DNA of 64,000 nt from Corynebacterium freneyi (GTDB lineage: Bacteria > Actinomycetota > Actinomycetes > Mycobacteriales > Mycobacteriaceae): the NCBI RefSeq assembly GCF_030408835.1, contig NZ_CP047357.1, forward strand, positions 1,922,001-1,986,000, written 5' to 3'. A program made the translations under genes and the position numbers. The notes under the pieces are model-generated. The model was not told the origin of the DNA. It did not search any database and was given only the letters and a program-made list of their open reading frames with translations. The first letter of the stretch is position 1. Every line of letters begins with the position of its first letter. Positions 45,358 to 53,767 of the stretch are shown piece after piece.

Positions 45358-46134
45358 TCAGCCCTCGTCCGTTTCCGGCGAAATCAGGTATTCCACGGTC
45401 GTCTCCGGCGCCTCGAGGAACTCCCGCATGTCCGCCACCGCGCCGCAATCACGCCAAGCGGGCACGTCGATGCCGTCTTCGCCCAGCTCGAAAATCGTCG
45501 CCCCGGGGATGGCCAGCAGGATCGGCGAGTGCGTGGCGATGATGAACTGCGCCCCGCCCTTCGCCAGCTCGTGGATTTGCGCCAGCAGCGCCATCTGCCG
45601 CATCGGCGACAGCCCCGACTCCGGCTCGTCGAGCAGGTACAGCCCATCGGAGAACCTGTGCGTCACCACCGCCCACACCGATTCCCCGTGGGACAGGTGG
45701 TGCAATTCATCCGGTCCGTACGTCGGCCCACGCGGCGGCTTCTTCGCGATCTCCTCGAGCATCCGCAGGTGCCCTTCGGCCCGCAGGAAAAACGCATCGG
45801 GGGGATTGGCCCGCCGCACCAGACCCATTGCACGGTGCAGCGGCGAGGCGTCGTCGAGCCCCGAGTAGCGCATGTGCCGCGAGCCGCCGTCGGCATTGCA
45901 CCCGGCGAGCACCGCGATCGCCTCCAGCAGAGTCGACTTGCCCATCCCGTTGTCCCCGGCGATGAGTGTCACGGGCGTGGGCAGGGGAAGTTCCCGCAGG
46001 TCACGAAGATGCTTCACGACGGGCAGCCCCAACACCCACCCATCGCCGCCATCGGATTCGGCGTCCCCGAACACGGCGTCGACGTCGGTGAGGCGCAACG
46101 CCTTGACGTAGGGCGCACGGTCCGGGTGTTTCAT
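45358..46134 (-). CDS. AAA/ABC-type ATPase with RecF-like fold
   Basis: A 258-residue soluble ATPase. Walker A is GDNGMGKST near residue 55, an ABC-type signature HLSHGESVW lies near 155, and Walker B is LYLLDEPESGLS near 175. The switch histidine is in FIIATHSPILL. No membrane or coiled-coil region separates them, so it is a compact stand-alone ATPase. Such proteins occur as housekeeping orphans or as parts of two-gene defence systems, but no partner nuclease is seen. It starts 43 bases from the divergent MFS gene. Confidence 0.85.
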   Translation of the reverse strand: MKHPDRAPYVKALRLTDVDAVFGDAESDGGDGWVLGLPVVKHLRDLRELPLPTPVTLIAGDNGMGKSTLLEAIAVLAGCNADGGSRHMRYSGLDDASPLHRAMGLVRRANPPDAFFLRAEGHLRMLEEIAKKPPRGPTYGPDELHHLSHGESVWAVVTHRFSDGLYLLDEPESGLSPMRQMALLAQIHELAKGGAQFIIATHSPILLAIPGATIFELGEDGIDVPAWRDCGAVADMREFLEAPETTVEYLISPETDEG

Positions 46135-46177
46135 GCCCGTGAGGATACGCGCGGCGAAGGGGCCTACACTGCCAGGA

Positions 46178-47491
46178 ATGACCGTCGATCCACGTACCCG
46201 CATCACCGCCCGAGCCTTGACCGTGTGGGCGGCGGCGGTACTGGTGTACATGGCGGCGATCACCGGGCGCACGTCCTTCGGCGTCGCCGGCGTCGAAGCG
46301 CTCGACCAGTTCAACATCGACGCGTCCCGCCTGGCGGTGTTCACCTCCGTCCAGGTCGGCGTCTACGCGCTGGCGCAGATCCCGGTGGGGCTGGCCATCG
46401 ACCGATTCGGGGCGCGCAAGACGATGGTCGTCGGCGCGCTGGTCATGGCGGCCGGCCAGGTCACCCTGGCGTTGACGGCGTCGTACCCCATCGCCATCCT
46501 CGCCCGCGTGCTCATCGGCGCCGGCGACGCCAGCGCGTTCCTGTCGGCCATGCGTCTGCTGCCCGCATGGTTCCCGCTCAAGGTCACCCCGCTGTTCACC
46601 CAGCTGACGGCGGGGCTCGGGCAGATCGGCCAGTTCATCTCCGCCGTGCCATTCCTCATGCTGCTCCACGCCCAGGGCTGGGTCGCCGCGTTCCTTGCAT
46701 TGGGCTCCGGAATCGCCATCGTCGGCATCGCCGCGGCCATCGCCATCGCCGACGTGCCCCCGGCCCCTGCCGAACCAGACGGGCATGACGGGCATGACGA
46801 GGGGCCGTCGTCACGCGAGGAGGAGCGCGCGACCGTACGCGACATGCTCGGCATCGTGCTGCGCCACCCCGTGTGCTGGCAGGGTTTCTTCACCCACTGG
46901 GTCGGGCTGATGCACCAGGCCACCTTCACCCTGCTGTGGGGCATGCCGCTGATGACGCTGGCCATGGGGCTCAGCCCCACCCAGGCCGGCGGCGTGCTGG
47001 TGGTCAACACCATCGCCGCGGTCGCCGCCGGGCCGGTGATGGGCGTGCTGTCGGCCCGCTTCGGCGCCCGCCGCGGCACCCTGACCGTGGTCATCTCCGT
47101 GCTGCTCATGGGCATGTGGGTGGTGTTCCTGCTTCCCGACGCCCCGCGTGGACTCTCCGCGATGGTGGCGTTGAACATCGCGATGGCGGCCCTGTCGTCG
47201 GCTTCCGGCCTCGGTTTCGATTCCGTTCGCGAGGCCGTCGACCGCCGGGTGCTGGCCACCGGCACCGGACTGTCCAACATGGGCGGATTCACCGCCGCCA
47301 TGCTCGCCGCGCAGGGCGTCGGCGTGCTCCTCGACGTCTCCGCCGACGGCGGCGTCTACGACTGGGCCGACTTCCGCATCGCGTGGACCGCGATCGGCGC
47401 GGTCTGGGTGATCGGCATGACCGGCCTGCTGACGTCGATGGCGCTGCGGCGGCGCGGCCACCGGCGCAGCGAGGCCCACTACGAGCTGTAG
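46178..47491 (+). CDS. Major facilitator superfamily transporter
   Basis: A 437-residue transporter with twelve predicted membrane segments in two halves separated by a charged loop (about residues 200-225, PDGHDGHDEGPSSREEER). The MFS A-motif between TM2 and TM3 reads GLAIDRFGARKTMV. A second version, SARFGARRGTLT, lies between TM8 and TM9. The pattern fits the nitrate/sugar/acid facilitator type with unknown substrate. The ATG at 46178 has TACACT eight bases before and AGGA between, so leaderless or weak-leader translation is likely. Confidence 0.9.
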   Translation: MTVDPRTRITARALTVWAAAVLVYMAAITGRTSFGVAGVEALDQFNIDASRLAVFTSVQVGVYALAQIPVGLAIDRFGARKTMVVGALVMAAGQVTLALTASYPIAILARVLIGAGDASAFLSAMRLLPAWFPLKVTPLFTQLTAGLGQIGQFISAVPFLMLLHAQGWVAAFLALGSGIAIVGIAAAIAIADVPPAPAEPDGHDGHDEGPSSREEERATVRDMLGIVLRHPVCWQGFFTHWVGLMHQATFTLLWGMPLMTLAMGLSPTQAGGVLVVNTIAAVAAGPVMGVLSARFGARRGTLTVVISVLLMGMWVVFLLPDAPRGLSAMVALNIAMAALSSASGLGFDSVREAVDRRVLATGTGLSNMGGFTAAMLAAQGVGVLLDVSADGGVYDWADFRIAWTAIGAVWVIGMTGLLTSMALRRRGHRRSEAHYEL

Positions 47492-47563
47492 CGGGCTGCG
47501 CGAGTTGCAGCGAGCCGCCCGACTCGTCGCGGGTTCAGTCGCGGCGAGGTGCAGTGGGCGGCG

Positions 47564-48202
47564 CTAGGAGACCTTCTCCCACGTGCCGCAGCGCGCGGTT
47601 TCGAAGGCCACGTCCGACTCGGCGATGGTGACCACCATCTGCCCGGAGCCGAAATCGTTGACGATGATCTCATCGAGGTCACCCGTCGTCCCGGACAACC
47701 GCGCCCAGTAACACGAGTCCGCGCCCGCGGCGCGGTAGGTGCCCGGCTCGATGTCGGTGCCCACCAGATACGTGCCGTCGCCCGGGATCGTCGCGCCCGC
47801 CGACCCCGGTTCGTCGCCGCCCTCGGGCTCCTCCGCCGGAGGCGCGGTGACCTCGACGGTCGACTCGACGGTGGTCGTCTCCGTGGCGGTTTCGGTGACC
47901 GTCGTCGGCGCGGCCTCCGTGGACGAGGAGGAACCGCCGGCGAAGCCGAGCGCGCCGCCGAGCAACAGACCCGCGACCAGCGCGATTCCGCCGATCAGCG
48001 CGGTCTTGGAACCGGTGTCGCCGTGTTTGCCGGTGTCGTACTGACCCGATCCGTACTGCGCCGATCCGTACTGGGTGGCGCCACCCGGTGCTTCCCAGCC
48101 CTGCCCGTATTGCTGATCGGCGCCGCCGTTTGCGTACCAACCGTCCTGCGGTTCACCCGGCTGCGGGACGTCGTCGTGGGCCTGGGGGCGATAGTCGTTC
48201 AT
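47564..48202 (-). CDS. Membrane-anchored exported protein, function unknown
   Basis: A 212-residue protein. The N-terminal 65 residues are cytoplasmic and rich in Gly/Gln/Tyr (YGSAQYGSGQYD repeats). One membrane helix follows at about 68-92, then a Thr/Glu-rich spacer (about 95-130). An exported C-terminal domain of 80 residues contains GTDIEPGTYRAAGADSCYW and TIAESDVAFETARCGTW. This domain, with its two cysteines, is common in actinobacteria but has no known function to me. GAAGGGA precedes the ATG. Divergent from glsA. Confidence 0.8.
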   Translation of the reverse strand: MNDYRPQAHDDVPQPGEPQDGWYANGGADQQYGQGWEAPGGATQYGSAQYGSGQYDTGKHGDTGSKTALIGGIALVAGLLLGGALGFAGGSSSSTEAAPTTVTETATETTTVESTVEVTAPPAEEPEGGDEPGSAGATIPGDGTYLVGTDIEPGTYRAAGADSCYWARLSGTTGDLDEIIVNDFGSGQMVVTIAESDVAFETARCGTWEKVS

Positions 48203-48321
48203 CGGGGTCCCTTCATCGGGGAAATGGTCCAAGAAGACAATACCCAGCGCGCGGGCCCGCGGCGGCACACGCGACGTGCCGCTAACCCGGCCCCCAGGGG
48301 TTTGCCCGTACTCTGTGAGGA

Positions 48322-49737
48322 ATGACCCCGATTGACATCCGTTCACCTTTCCGCGAGACGCTCCACCGGCTTACGGAGGAGTGCCGCGGCATCACCGACG
48401 GCGACAACGCCGCCTACATTCCGGCGCTGGCGAACGTCAATCCCGACCTGTGGGCCACCGCGGTGATGAGCCCCGAAGGCGACCTCTACGCCTTCGGCGA
48501 CATCGACCACGAATTCACCATCCAGTCGATCTCGAAACCCCTGGTCTACGGCCTGGCCATCGAGGAAATGGGGTTGGACGCGGTGCTCGAACGCGTCGGC
48601 GTCGAACCCTCCGGCGACGCGTTCAACGAAATCTCCGTGGACAGGAGCGGCCGCCCGGTCAACCCCATGATCAACGCCGGCGCCCTGACGGTCCACGGCC
48701 TGCTGCGGGAGCATTGCGGCGGCAGCGCCGACGACCTCATCCTCGACGGTCTGTCCGAGCTGGCCGGACGGCAACTCGGCGTCGACGAAGAGGTCTGGCG
48801 CACCGAATGCGACACCGGCTTCCGCAACCGAGCCATCGCGAACCTGCTGCGCTCCACCGAAACGATCACGGGCGACCCGCTGCAGGTGTTCAGCGGGTAC
48901 ATCCGACAGTGCGCGATCAACATCACCGTGTGCGACTTGGCGACGATCGGCGCCACGCTGGCCACCGGCGGCGTCCATCCGCTGTCGGGCAAGAGGGTCT
49001 TCCGAGAAGAGACCGTGCAGTGGATCCTGTCGGTGATGTCGACGTCGGGCATGTACGACTCGGCGGGCAACTGGATGAACTTGGTGGGGGTGCCCGCCAA
49101 ATCGGGCGTGTCGGGCGGCCTCTTGGGCGTCATTCCGGGCGAGTTGTCCCTGGCGTCGTTTTCCCCGCCGCTCGACGACCACGGCCACTCCGTGCGCGGC
49201 AACGCGTTCTTCCACCGCGCCTCGTCGGAGCTGGGCCTGCACATGATGCGCGTGACCGGTCGGCCGCATGGTGCACTGCGTCATCGCGCGGTCGTCGACT
49301 TCAACGCCGACGGCGTCCAGGACACCACCCTGCTGCGCCTGTACGGCGACATCGATTTCTGTTCCTACGAGGCCATCGACCGGGAGGTCACCCGCGGCGC
49401 GGCGTCCGGCACCGACCTGTTCGTCGATCTCGTCGAGGTCCGTTCCCTGGCCCCGAAGGCGAAGGAACTGCTCGAGGAGCTGCTCACCGCCGCGGGCGAG
49501 AAGATCACCACCTACGTCCACGACCCGGCGGACCTGCTCGACCACGACGCCTGCGCCACCCCGCACTGGGTCGACAAGGCCGAGATCCGCAAGTACCGGT
49601 CGGATCAACCGGAACGCCGCGCGCCCCGCAAGCTGTTGCGCCGCCGTGACGCGCGCAAGGCCGGCGGCAAGAAGACCGGTTCCCGGACCGCCTCGATGGC
49701 CTCGGCGAAGCGGTCGGATCCGCGCCGCAAGCGATGA
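48322..49737 (+). CDS. glsA: Glutaminase with C-terminal STAS domain
   Basis: A 471-residue protein that hydrolyses glutamine to glutamate and ammonia. The serine-dependent glutaminase domain (about residues 10-310) has Ser69-x-x-Lys72 in QSISKPLVY, NPMINAGALT near 115 and KSGVSGGLLGVIPG near 260. A STAS domain (about 325-420) follows, with LRLYGDIDFCSYEAI and DLFVDLVEVRSLAP. Then comes a basic tail of about 50 residues. The glutaminase-STAS architecture is known in actinobacteria and STAS may regulate activity. TACTCT ends seven bases before the ATG, with GAGGA between. It opposes the glutamine synthetases in this window. Confidence 0.94.
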   Translation: MTPIDIRSPFRETLHRLTEECRGITDGDNAAYIPALANVNPDLWATAVMSPEGDLYAFGDIDHEFTIQSISKPLVYGLAIEEMGLDAVLERVGVEPSGDAFNEISVDRSGRPVNPMINAGALTVHGLLREHCGGSADDLILDGLSELAGRQLGVDEEVWRTECDTGFRNRAIANLLRSTETITGDPLQVFSGYIRQCAINITVCDLATIGATLATGGVHPLSGKRVFREETVQWILSVMSTSGMYDSAGNWMNLVGVPAKSGVSGGLLGVIPGELSLASFSPPLDDHGHSVRGNAFFHRASSELGLHMMRVTGRPHGALRHRAVVDFNADGVQDTTLLRLYGDIDFCSYEAIDREVTRGAASGTDLFVDLVEVRSLAPKAKELLEELLTAAGEKITTYVHDPADLLDHDACATPHWVDKAEIRKYRSDQPERRAPRKLLRRRDARKAGGKKTGSRTASMASAKRSDPRRKR

Positions 49738-49746
49738 GTGTCGGCT

Positions 49747-49808
49747 CGTCGTCAAGCAGTTCGCTGCCGCGACGCATTGCCGGTGCCGGGACTTTTTGCT
49801 TGACGACG
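49747..49808. repeat. Inverted pair of GCTTGACGACG motifs between glsA and the FMN reductase
   Basis: CGTCGTCAAGC at 49747-49757 and GCTTGACGACG at 49798-49808 face each other with 40 bases between. They could pair as an 11-bp stem. It may act as a weak terminator of glsA. Confidence 0.7.
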
Positions 49809-49877
49809 CCCACCTCCTCGCAGCCGACGTGACACATCCCACACGGCCGCATCGTTGTGGGACGCGAGCGCGACCAA

Positions 49878-49900
49878 TATAGTTGACATGACATCAACTA
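49878..49900 (+). promoter_or_regulatory. Palindromic operator overlapping the FMN reductase promoter
   Basis: A perfect inverted repeat TAGTTGA-CATGACA-TCAACTA (49880-49900) overlaps a TATAGT -10 element (49878-49883). Its size and AT-rich arms suggest a MarR- or HxlR-type repressor site. GAAGGAG follows as ribosome site. Confidence 0.65.
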
Positions 49901-49919
49901 CTGAAGGAGCACCCCGCAC

Positions 49920-50462
49920 ATGAAGCTCGGCATCATCACCGGCACCACCCGCCCCGGCAACGTCGGCACCGTCGTCGGCGAGTGGGTCATCGAGAACCTC
50001 TCCGCCCGCACCGACGTCGAGATCAAGGACCTGAAGGTCGCCGATTTCGACCTCGACCTGCTCGGCGAGCCCACCATCCCGGGCCAGGCCAACGGCAAGT
50101 ACGAGGACCCGAAGACCGTGAAGTGGGCCGAGGCCGTCAAGGAGTGCGACGCCTACGTGTTCGTCACCGCCGAGTACAACGCCGCTCCCCCGGCCGCGTT
50201 GAAGAACGCCGTCGACCTGCTGTTCGTCGAGTGGAACGACAAGCCCGCCGGCTTCGTCGGCTACGGCTTCGGCGGCGGCCAGCGGTCCATCAAGCACTGG
50301 CGCGACATCGTCGGCAACCTCAAGATGAAGGACGCCGAGGCGACCGTGAACATCTTCCTCGGCGAGGAGTTCCCCGGCGGCCGGTTCACCCCGGCGGAGG
50401 GCAAGGCCGACGACCTGCAGAAACTCGTCGACGAGATCGCCGCGCTGAACGGCCGGCAGTAG
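49920..50462 (+). CDS. NADPH-dependent FMN reductase family flavoprotein
   Basis: A 180-residue flavodoxin-like protein that uses NAD(P)H and FMN to reduce quinones, azo compounds or similar electrophiles. Family motifs are the FMN phosphate loop GTTRPGNVG near the N-terminus and VTAEYNAAPPAALKNAVDLL in the middle; VGYGFGGGQRSIKHW contacts the isoalloxazine. A palindromic operator sits directly in its promoter, so induction by a toxic or redox-active compound is likely. The repressor gene is not adjacent. Confidence 0.9.
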   Translation: MKLGIITGTTRPGNVGTVVGEWVIENLSARTDVEIKDLKVADFDLDLLGEPTIPGQANGKYEDPKTVKWAEAVKECDAYVFVTAEYNAAPPAALKNAVDLLFVEWNDKPAGFVGYGFGGGQRSIKHWRDIVGNLKMKDAEATVNIFLGEEFPGGRFTPAEGKADDLQKLVDEIAALNGRQ

Positions 50463-50517
50463 GCCGTCGGCGGGGGCGTCGGCGGCAGGGCGCCGGCGCG
50501 GCGCAGAAGATCCGCTA

Positions 50518-53022
50518 TCAGAACAGCGGCGGCTGGGTGGGCACGCCCGGACCGCTGCCGGAATCCGGGCGGCGCAGGGGATCTTCGATGTACGTCGCAT
50601 CGGCGGCCCCGGCCCCGCCCCCGGAGTCGGACGCGGACTCTGCGGCGCCCTCGGCGCCCGGCCCGGCTCCTCCCCCGGACGCGGCACCGGATTCCCGCTG
50701 ATCCGAGTCATCGCCCGTCAGCGACGCCGACGGGCGCAGTCCCGGAAGGTCGAACAACGGCGGTTCGATCACGCCGTTTTCACCCACGACGCCGTCATCG
50801 ACGCCGATGACGTCGAAAAGCGCGTTCTCCTGCGCTGACTGCCGCAACGCGTCGCCACCGCCGCGGCCCGCATCGGCCTCGTCGATCGCGTCCGCCTCGG
50901 CATCCCGGCTCCGGTCGGCGTCGACGCCATCGGTCTCGTCATCGTCGGTGAACGGCTCGGCGGCGGGCTCGTCGGGAAGCAACGGCTCCAGCTCCAGGCC
51001 CTCGGCGACCCCGCGCAGCTCAATGCGCAGCATCCGCAGCCACGCGGACCCCGCGGTGACGTCGCGGGCCGCCGCCACAATCGCCTTGGCGTCGCCGTCG
51101 TACTCGTCGAGCGCGTCGGCCAGCGACTCTTCGGTGAACACCCACTCCGACGTCGCGCCGCACTTCCGACGGTGCGCCATGGAATCCATCGTCACCGCGA
51201 GATCATGGCCGGGCACGCCGCGGACCACGGCGACCAACTGCGGACGCCCCACGCGCAGCGAATTCGGGTACAACCGCACCTGCGCCCGCCGCTGCACCGG
51301 CACGAAATCCCCGGCCTCGGCGGCGATCAACTCCACCGCTTCGTCAACGTGCGGATCCTGCCCCGACAGCCAGGCGTGGCCCAGCGCCGCCATGACCGCA
51401 CGCACGGGCATCCCGGCGGCACCGTCGACGAGCAGCCCCAGCGCGCGCATGCCCTCCATGACCCGGTGGAGCACCCCGCCCCACATGTCATCCAGACCGT
51501 CGTACAGGGCGCCGCACGTCCAGTTCAGGTGCGAGTCGATGCAGCACGGGTACCACATCATGCCGTCGTCGAGGTCCGCGGCGAGCGCGACCGCTTCACG
51601 ACGAACCCGCTTGGCGACGTCGGCCAGCACCTCGGCAGGGGGCATCCAACTTTCCTGCGCGTTCTCGCCGACCCAATGGTCGGGGCCGCGGAGCCACCCG
51701 GCGACCAGCCAGGCCCAGCGGCGCGAGGCGTCGGCGGAGAACCACCTCTGCGCCGATCGCGCCGTCGGCTGGCCCGTGACCGGGTCCATGAAACCGGCGT
51801 CGACGAGCATGCCCACCACCTCGAAGACCACGGACACATCCGCCCCGACGGACGCGGCGAAATCCGACGCGGCGACGGAACCGGGGAAGTCGTGGAGGGC
51901 ACCCGCCCCCAGGTAACCGCCGTCCTCCCACAACTGCATGACGGCGGTGCCCACCGCCACGGCCGACGTCGCCGCTTCGACGTACGCCTCCGGCGGCGTC
52001 CACGCCGTACGCGGCTCCTTCGGGTGCGGCGTGGGCAGGGGCAACCGGTCCATCTTCAACGCCAGGGCCACCGGCGAAATCATCGATGCGTTGAGCACGA
52101 AACCCGGCCGACAATCGAATGCGCCCGCGGCGTCGACCGGCTGCGCGTGTTCGCCGCCCGTGGTGTCGTCGGCCGCTTCGAACGTCACCGCCAGCAGATG
52201 CTCGACCGCCCATTCGACGGCGGCGGCGCGGCGTCCGCCCCACTCGCGGGCGTCGAGGTAGATGGCCTCGCCGGCGAACAGCAGAAGCGACTTCTTGATG
52301 GCATCCGGGGCGGTGTCCACCAGCGCGCGGACATGGCGCGGCGAACACAGGAACGTGCGCAGCCGGGCGAGCAACTCGACACCCGACGGAGCGCCCGGGG
52401 CGACCGGTTCATCGTCGACGGGGCTGATGAGCTCCGCCGCCCCCTTCGCGGCTGCTGCGGCGCGGTGCTCGGCGGCGGAGATCAACCCGAGGTTCTCCAT
52501 CTTGCGAAGCAGCTCGGAGCGGTTGTTGAAGTCGAACACGTACGCCACGGGCGTCGCCATCGTCGGGTCCTGGACCAGGACGTCCGAGATGTGCGGGGGC
52601 ACGTTCCACACGCCCTCCGGTTCCTGCCACACCAGACCCAGATCCTCGGCGCGGCCCATCAACGCGGTGACGTCGGCCCGGGCGGCGGGGAGTCGGACGG
52701 TCGACGGCGGATGGTCGCCGTCGTGGGGCATCGAGTCCGCCTCGGAACCCCACACCGCGACGGCGGTGATGTCGTCGACGGCTGCGGAGTCCTCCAGAAC
52801 ATGCACCAGCTTCACCGCGGCCAGCACATCCGGCGTCGCGGCCGACACGGCGGTCAGGGCGGCCTGCCGCGTCATCAGCAGTTCGGCGGTTTCGGCCCGC
52901 GACACCGGGGTGGGACTGCCCGGGCAGGCCACGCGCAGGAGCCGACGCAGCTCCGCCTCGCCCAGACGTCCGACGTGTTCGCCGAAGTCGGGGCTGGCTG
53001 CGTAATCGGCCCTGCTCTCCAT
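50518..53022 (-). CDS. Large helicase-associated-like protein (Rv0862c type)
   Basis: An 834-residue cytoplasmic protein. The N-terminal part has the helical pattern seen in actinobacterial proteins annotated as helicase-associated: LGEAELRRLLRVACPGSP, RAETAELLMTRQAALTAVSA. The region FVPVQRRAQVRLYPNSLRV near 600 and the following EESLADALDEYDGD fit the same family. No Walker motifs are present, so it is not itself a helicase. The last 150 residues are disordered and Gly/Asp/Ser-rich. The ATG at 53022 lies seven bases after CATAAT, which suggests a leaderless start; 53031 is an alternative. Family call is tentative. Confidence 0.6.
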   Translation of the reverse strand: MESRADYAASPDFGEHVGRLGEAELRRLLRVACPGSPTPVSRAETAELLMTRQAALTAVSAATPDVLAAVKLVHVLEDSAAVDDITAVAVWGSEADSMPHDGDHPPSTVRLPAARADVTALMGRAEDLGLVWQEPEGVWNVPPHISDVLVQDPTMATPVAYVFDFNNRSELLRKMENLGLISAAEHRAAAAAKGAAELISPVDDEPVAPGAPSGVELLARLRTFLCSPRHVRALVDTAPDAIKKSLLLFAGEAIYLDAREWGGRRAAAVEWAVEHLLAVTFEAADDTTGGEHAQPVDAAGAFDCRPGFVLNASMISPVALALKMDRLPLPTPHPKEPRTAWTPPEAYVEAATSAVAVGTAVMQLWEDGGYLGAGALHDFPGSVAASDFAASVGADVSVVFEVVGMLVDAGFMDPVTGQPTARSAQRWFSADASRRWAWLVAGWLRGPDHWVGENAQESWMPPAEVLADVAKRVRREAVALAADLDDGMMWYPCCIDSHLNWTCGALYDGLDDMWGGVLHRVMEGMRALGLLVDGAAGMPVRAVMAALGHAWLSGQDPHVDEAVELIAAEAGDFVPVQRRAQVRLYPNSLRVGRPQLVAVVRGVPGHDLAVTMDSMAHRRKCGATSEWVFTEESLADALDEYDGDAKAIVAAARDVTAGSAWLRMLRIELRGVAEGLELEPLLPDEPAAEPFTDDDETDGVDADRSRDAEADAIDEADAGRGGGDALRQSAQENALFDVIGVDDGVVGENGVIEPPLFDLPGLRPSASLTGDDSDQRESGAASGGGAGPGAEGAAESASDSGGGAGAADATYIEDPLRRPDSGSGPGVPTQPPLF

Positions 53023-53284
53023 TCGGGTCATTATGGCCCATCGGGGTCCGGGATGGGGAACCATCCGGCCCTTCGGGGCGTGGGATCGCCACGTCGGCAC
53101 GCCGGGTAGGACACACACGCTCCGAAAACACGACCACATGGACCCACGGGCCGGCGGTTCCCAAAGGACGGCGTTTAATTCGAGTACGGTGTCGCAGAAG
53201 TGCTCGGCCGAACCAACCCACGCTTCACGGAATGTAATCGAATTTTGAACGACCAAACGTGTTACAACATGAGCCAAGCGCTTA

Positions 53285-53686
53285 ATGTCGGCCGGGAAGT
53301 TGCACCGACAGAAAGATGCAGATAATGCGGTTCTCCGATTCTCAACGCCGGTTTTGAAGGATATTATCCAATCAACCGAGTTCCTGTGCTTGACCACCGC
53401 ACTCGGAATTCTGATTCTCGCCACAATCTCACGCCCCTTAAGCTGGTCGGACGGATTTGCTTTTGCGATCACCATCGGATTGATGGCCATCCTCGCCCAT
53501 CGGCGGTGGGTCAACAATCGGAGGCTGCCTCGCGCACTCGCGGCGCAGGGCGTGGCCCTGGGGGCCTTGGCCGCCGGAGAGCTTTTCCACGCCACGGGGG
53601 CACGTGAACCCACCGCCACATTCACCACTGGCCTGGTGTTCATCGCCGCGGTCATCACGGTGTGGCGTATTGGGCAGCGGCGATAG
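53285..53686 (+). CDS. Small membrane protein, function unknown
   Basis: A 133-residue protein with four hydrophobic segments at about residues 34-52, 56-70, 84-100 and 110-128. No family recognised. The upstream 260 bases and the first third of the gene are noticeably poorer in GC than the neighbourhood, a possible sign of different origin. The ATG at 53285 has no clear ribosome site. It sits between the large helicase-associated-like gene (divergent) and glnE (convergent). Confidence 0.6.
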   Translation: MSAGKLHRQKDADNAVLRFSTPVLKDIIQSTEFLCLTTALGILILATISRPLSWSDGFAFAITIGLMAILAHRRWVNNRRLPRALAAQGVALGALAAGELFHATGAREPTATFTTGLVFIAAVITVWRIGQRR

Positions 53687-53767
53687 CACCACGTGAGAAT
53701 CGCTCCCGCCAAGCGGAACCGCGACGTCGCATCGCGCTGACACACCGACGAGACGCCTCGACGCGCC

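Noticed and set aside
45358..47491. Two-gene defence system of an ATPase with a partner nuclease
   Set aside because: The ATPase's neighbours are an MFS transporter and a cation exporter; no nuclease or TOPRIM protein is adjacent.
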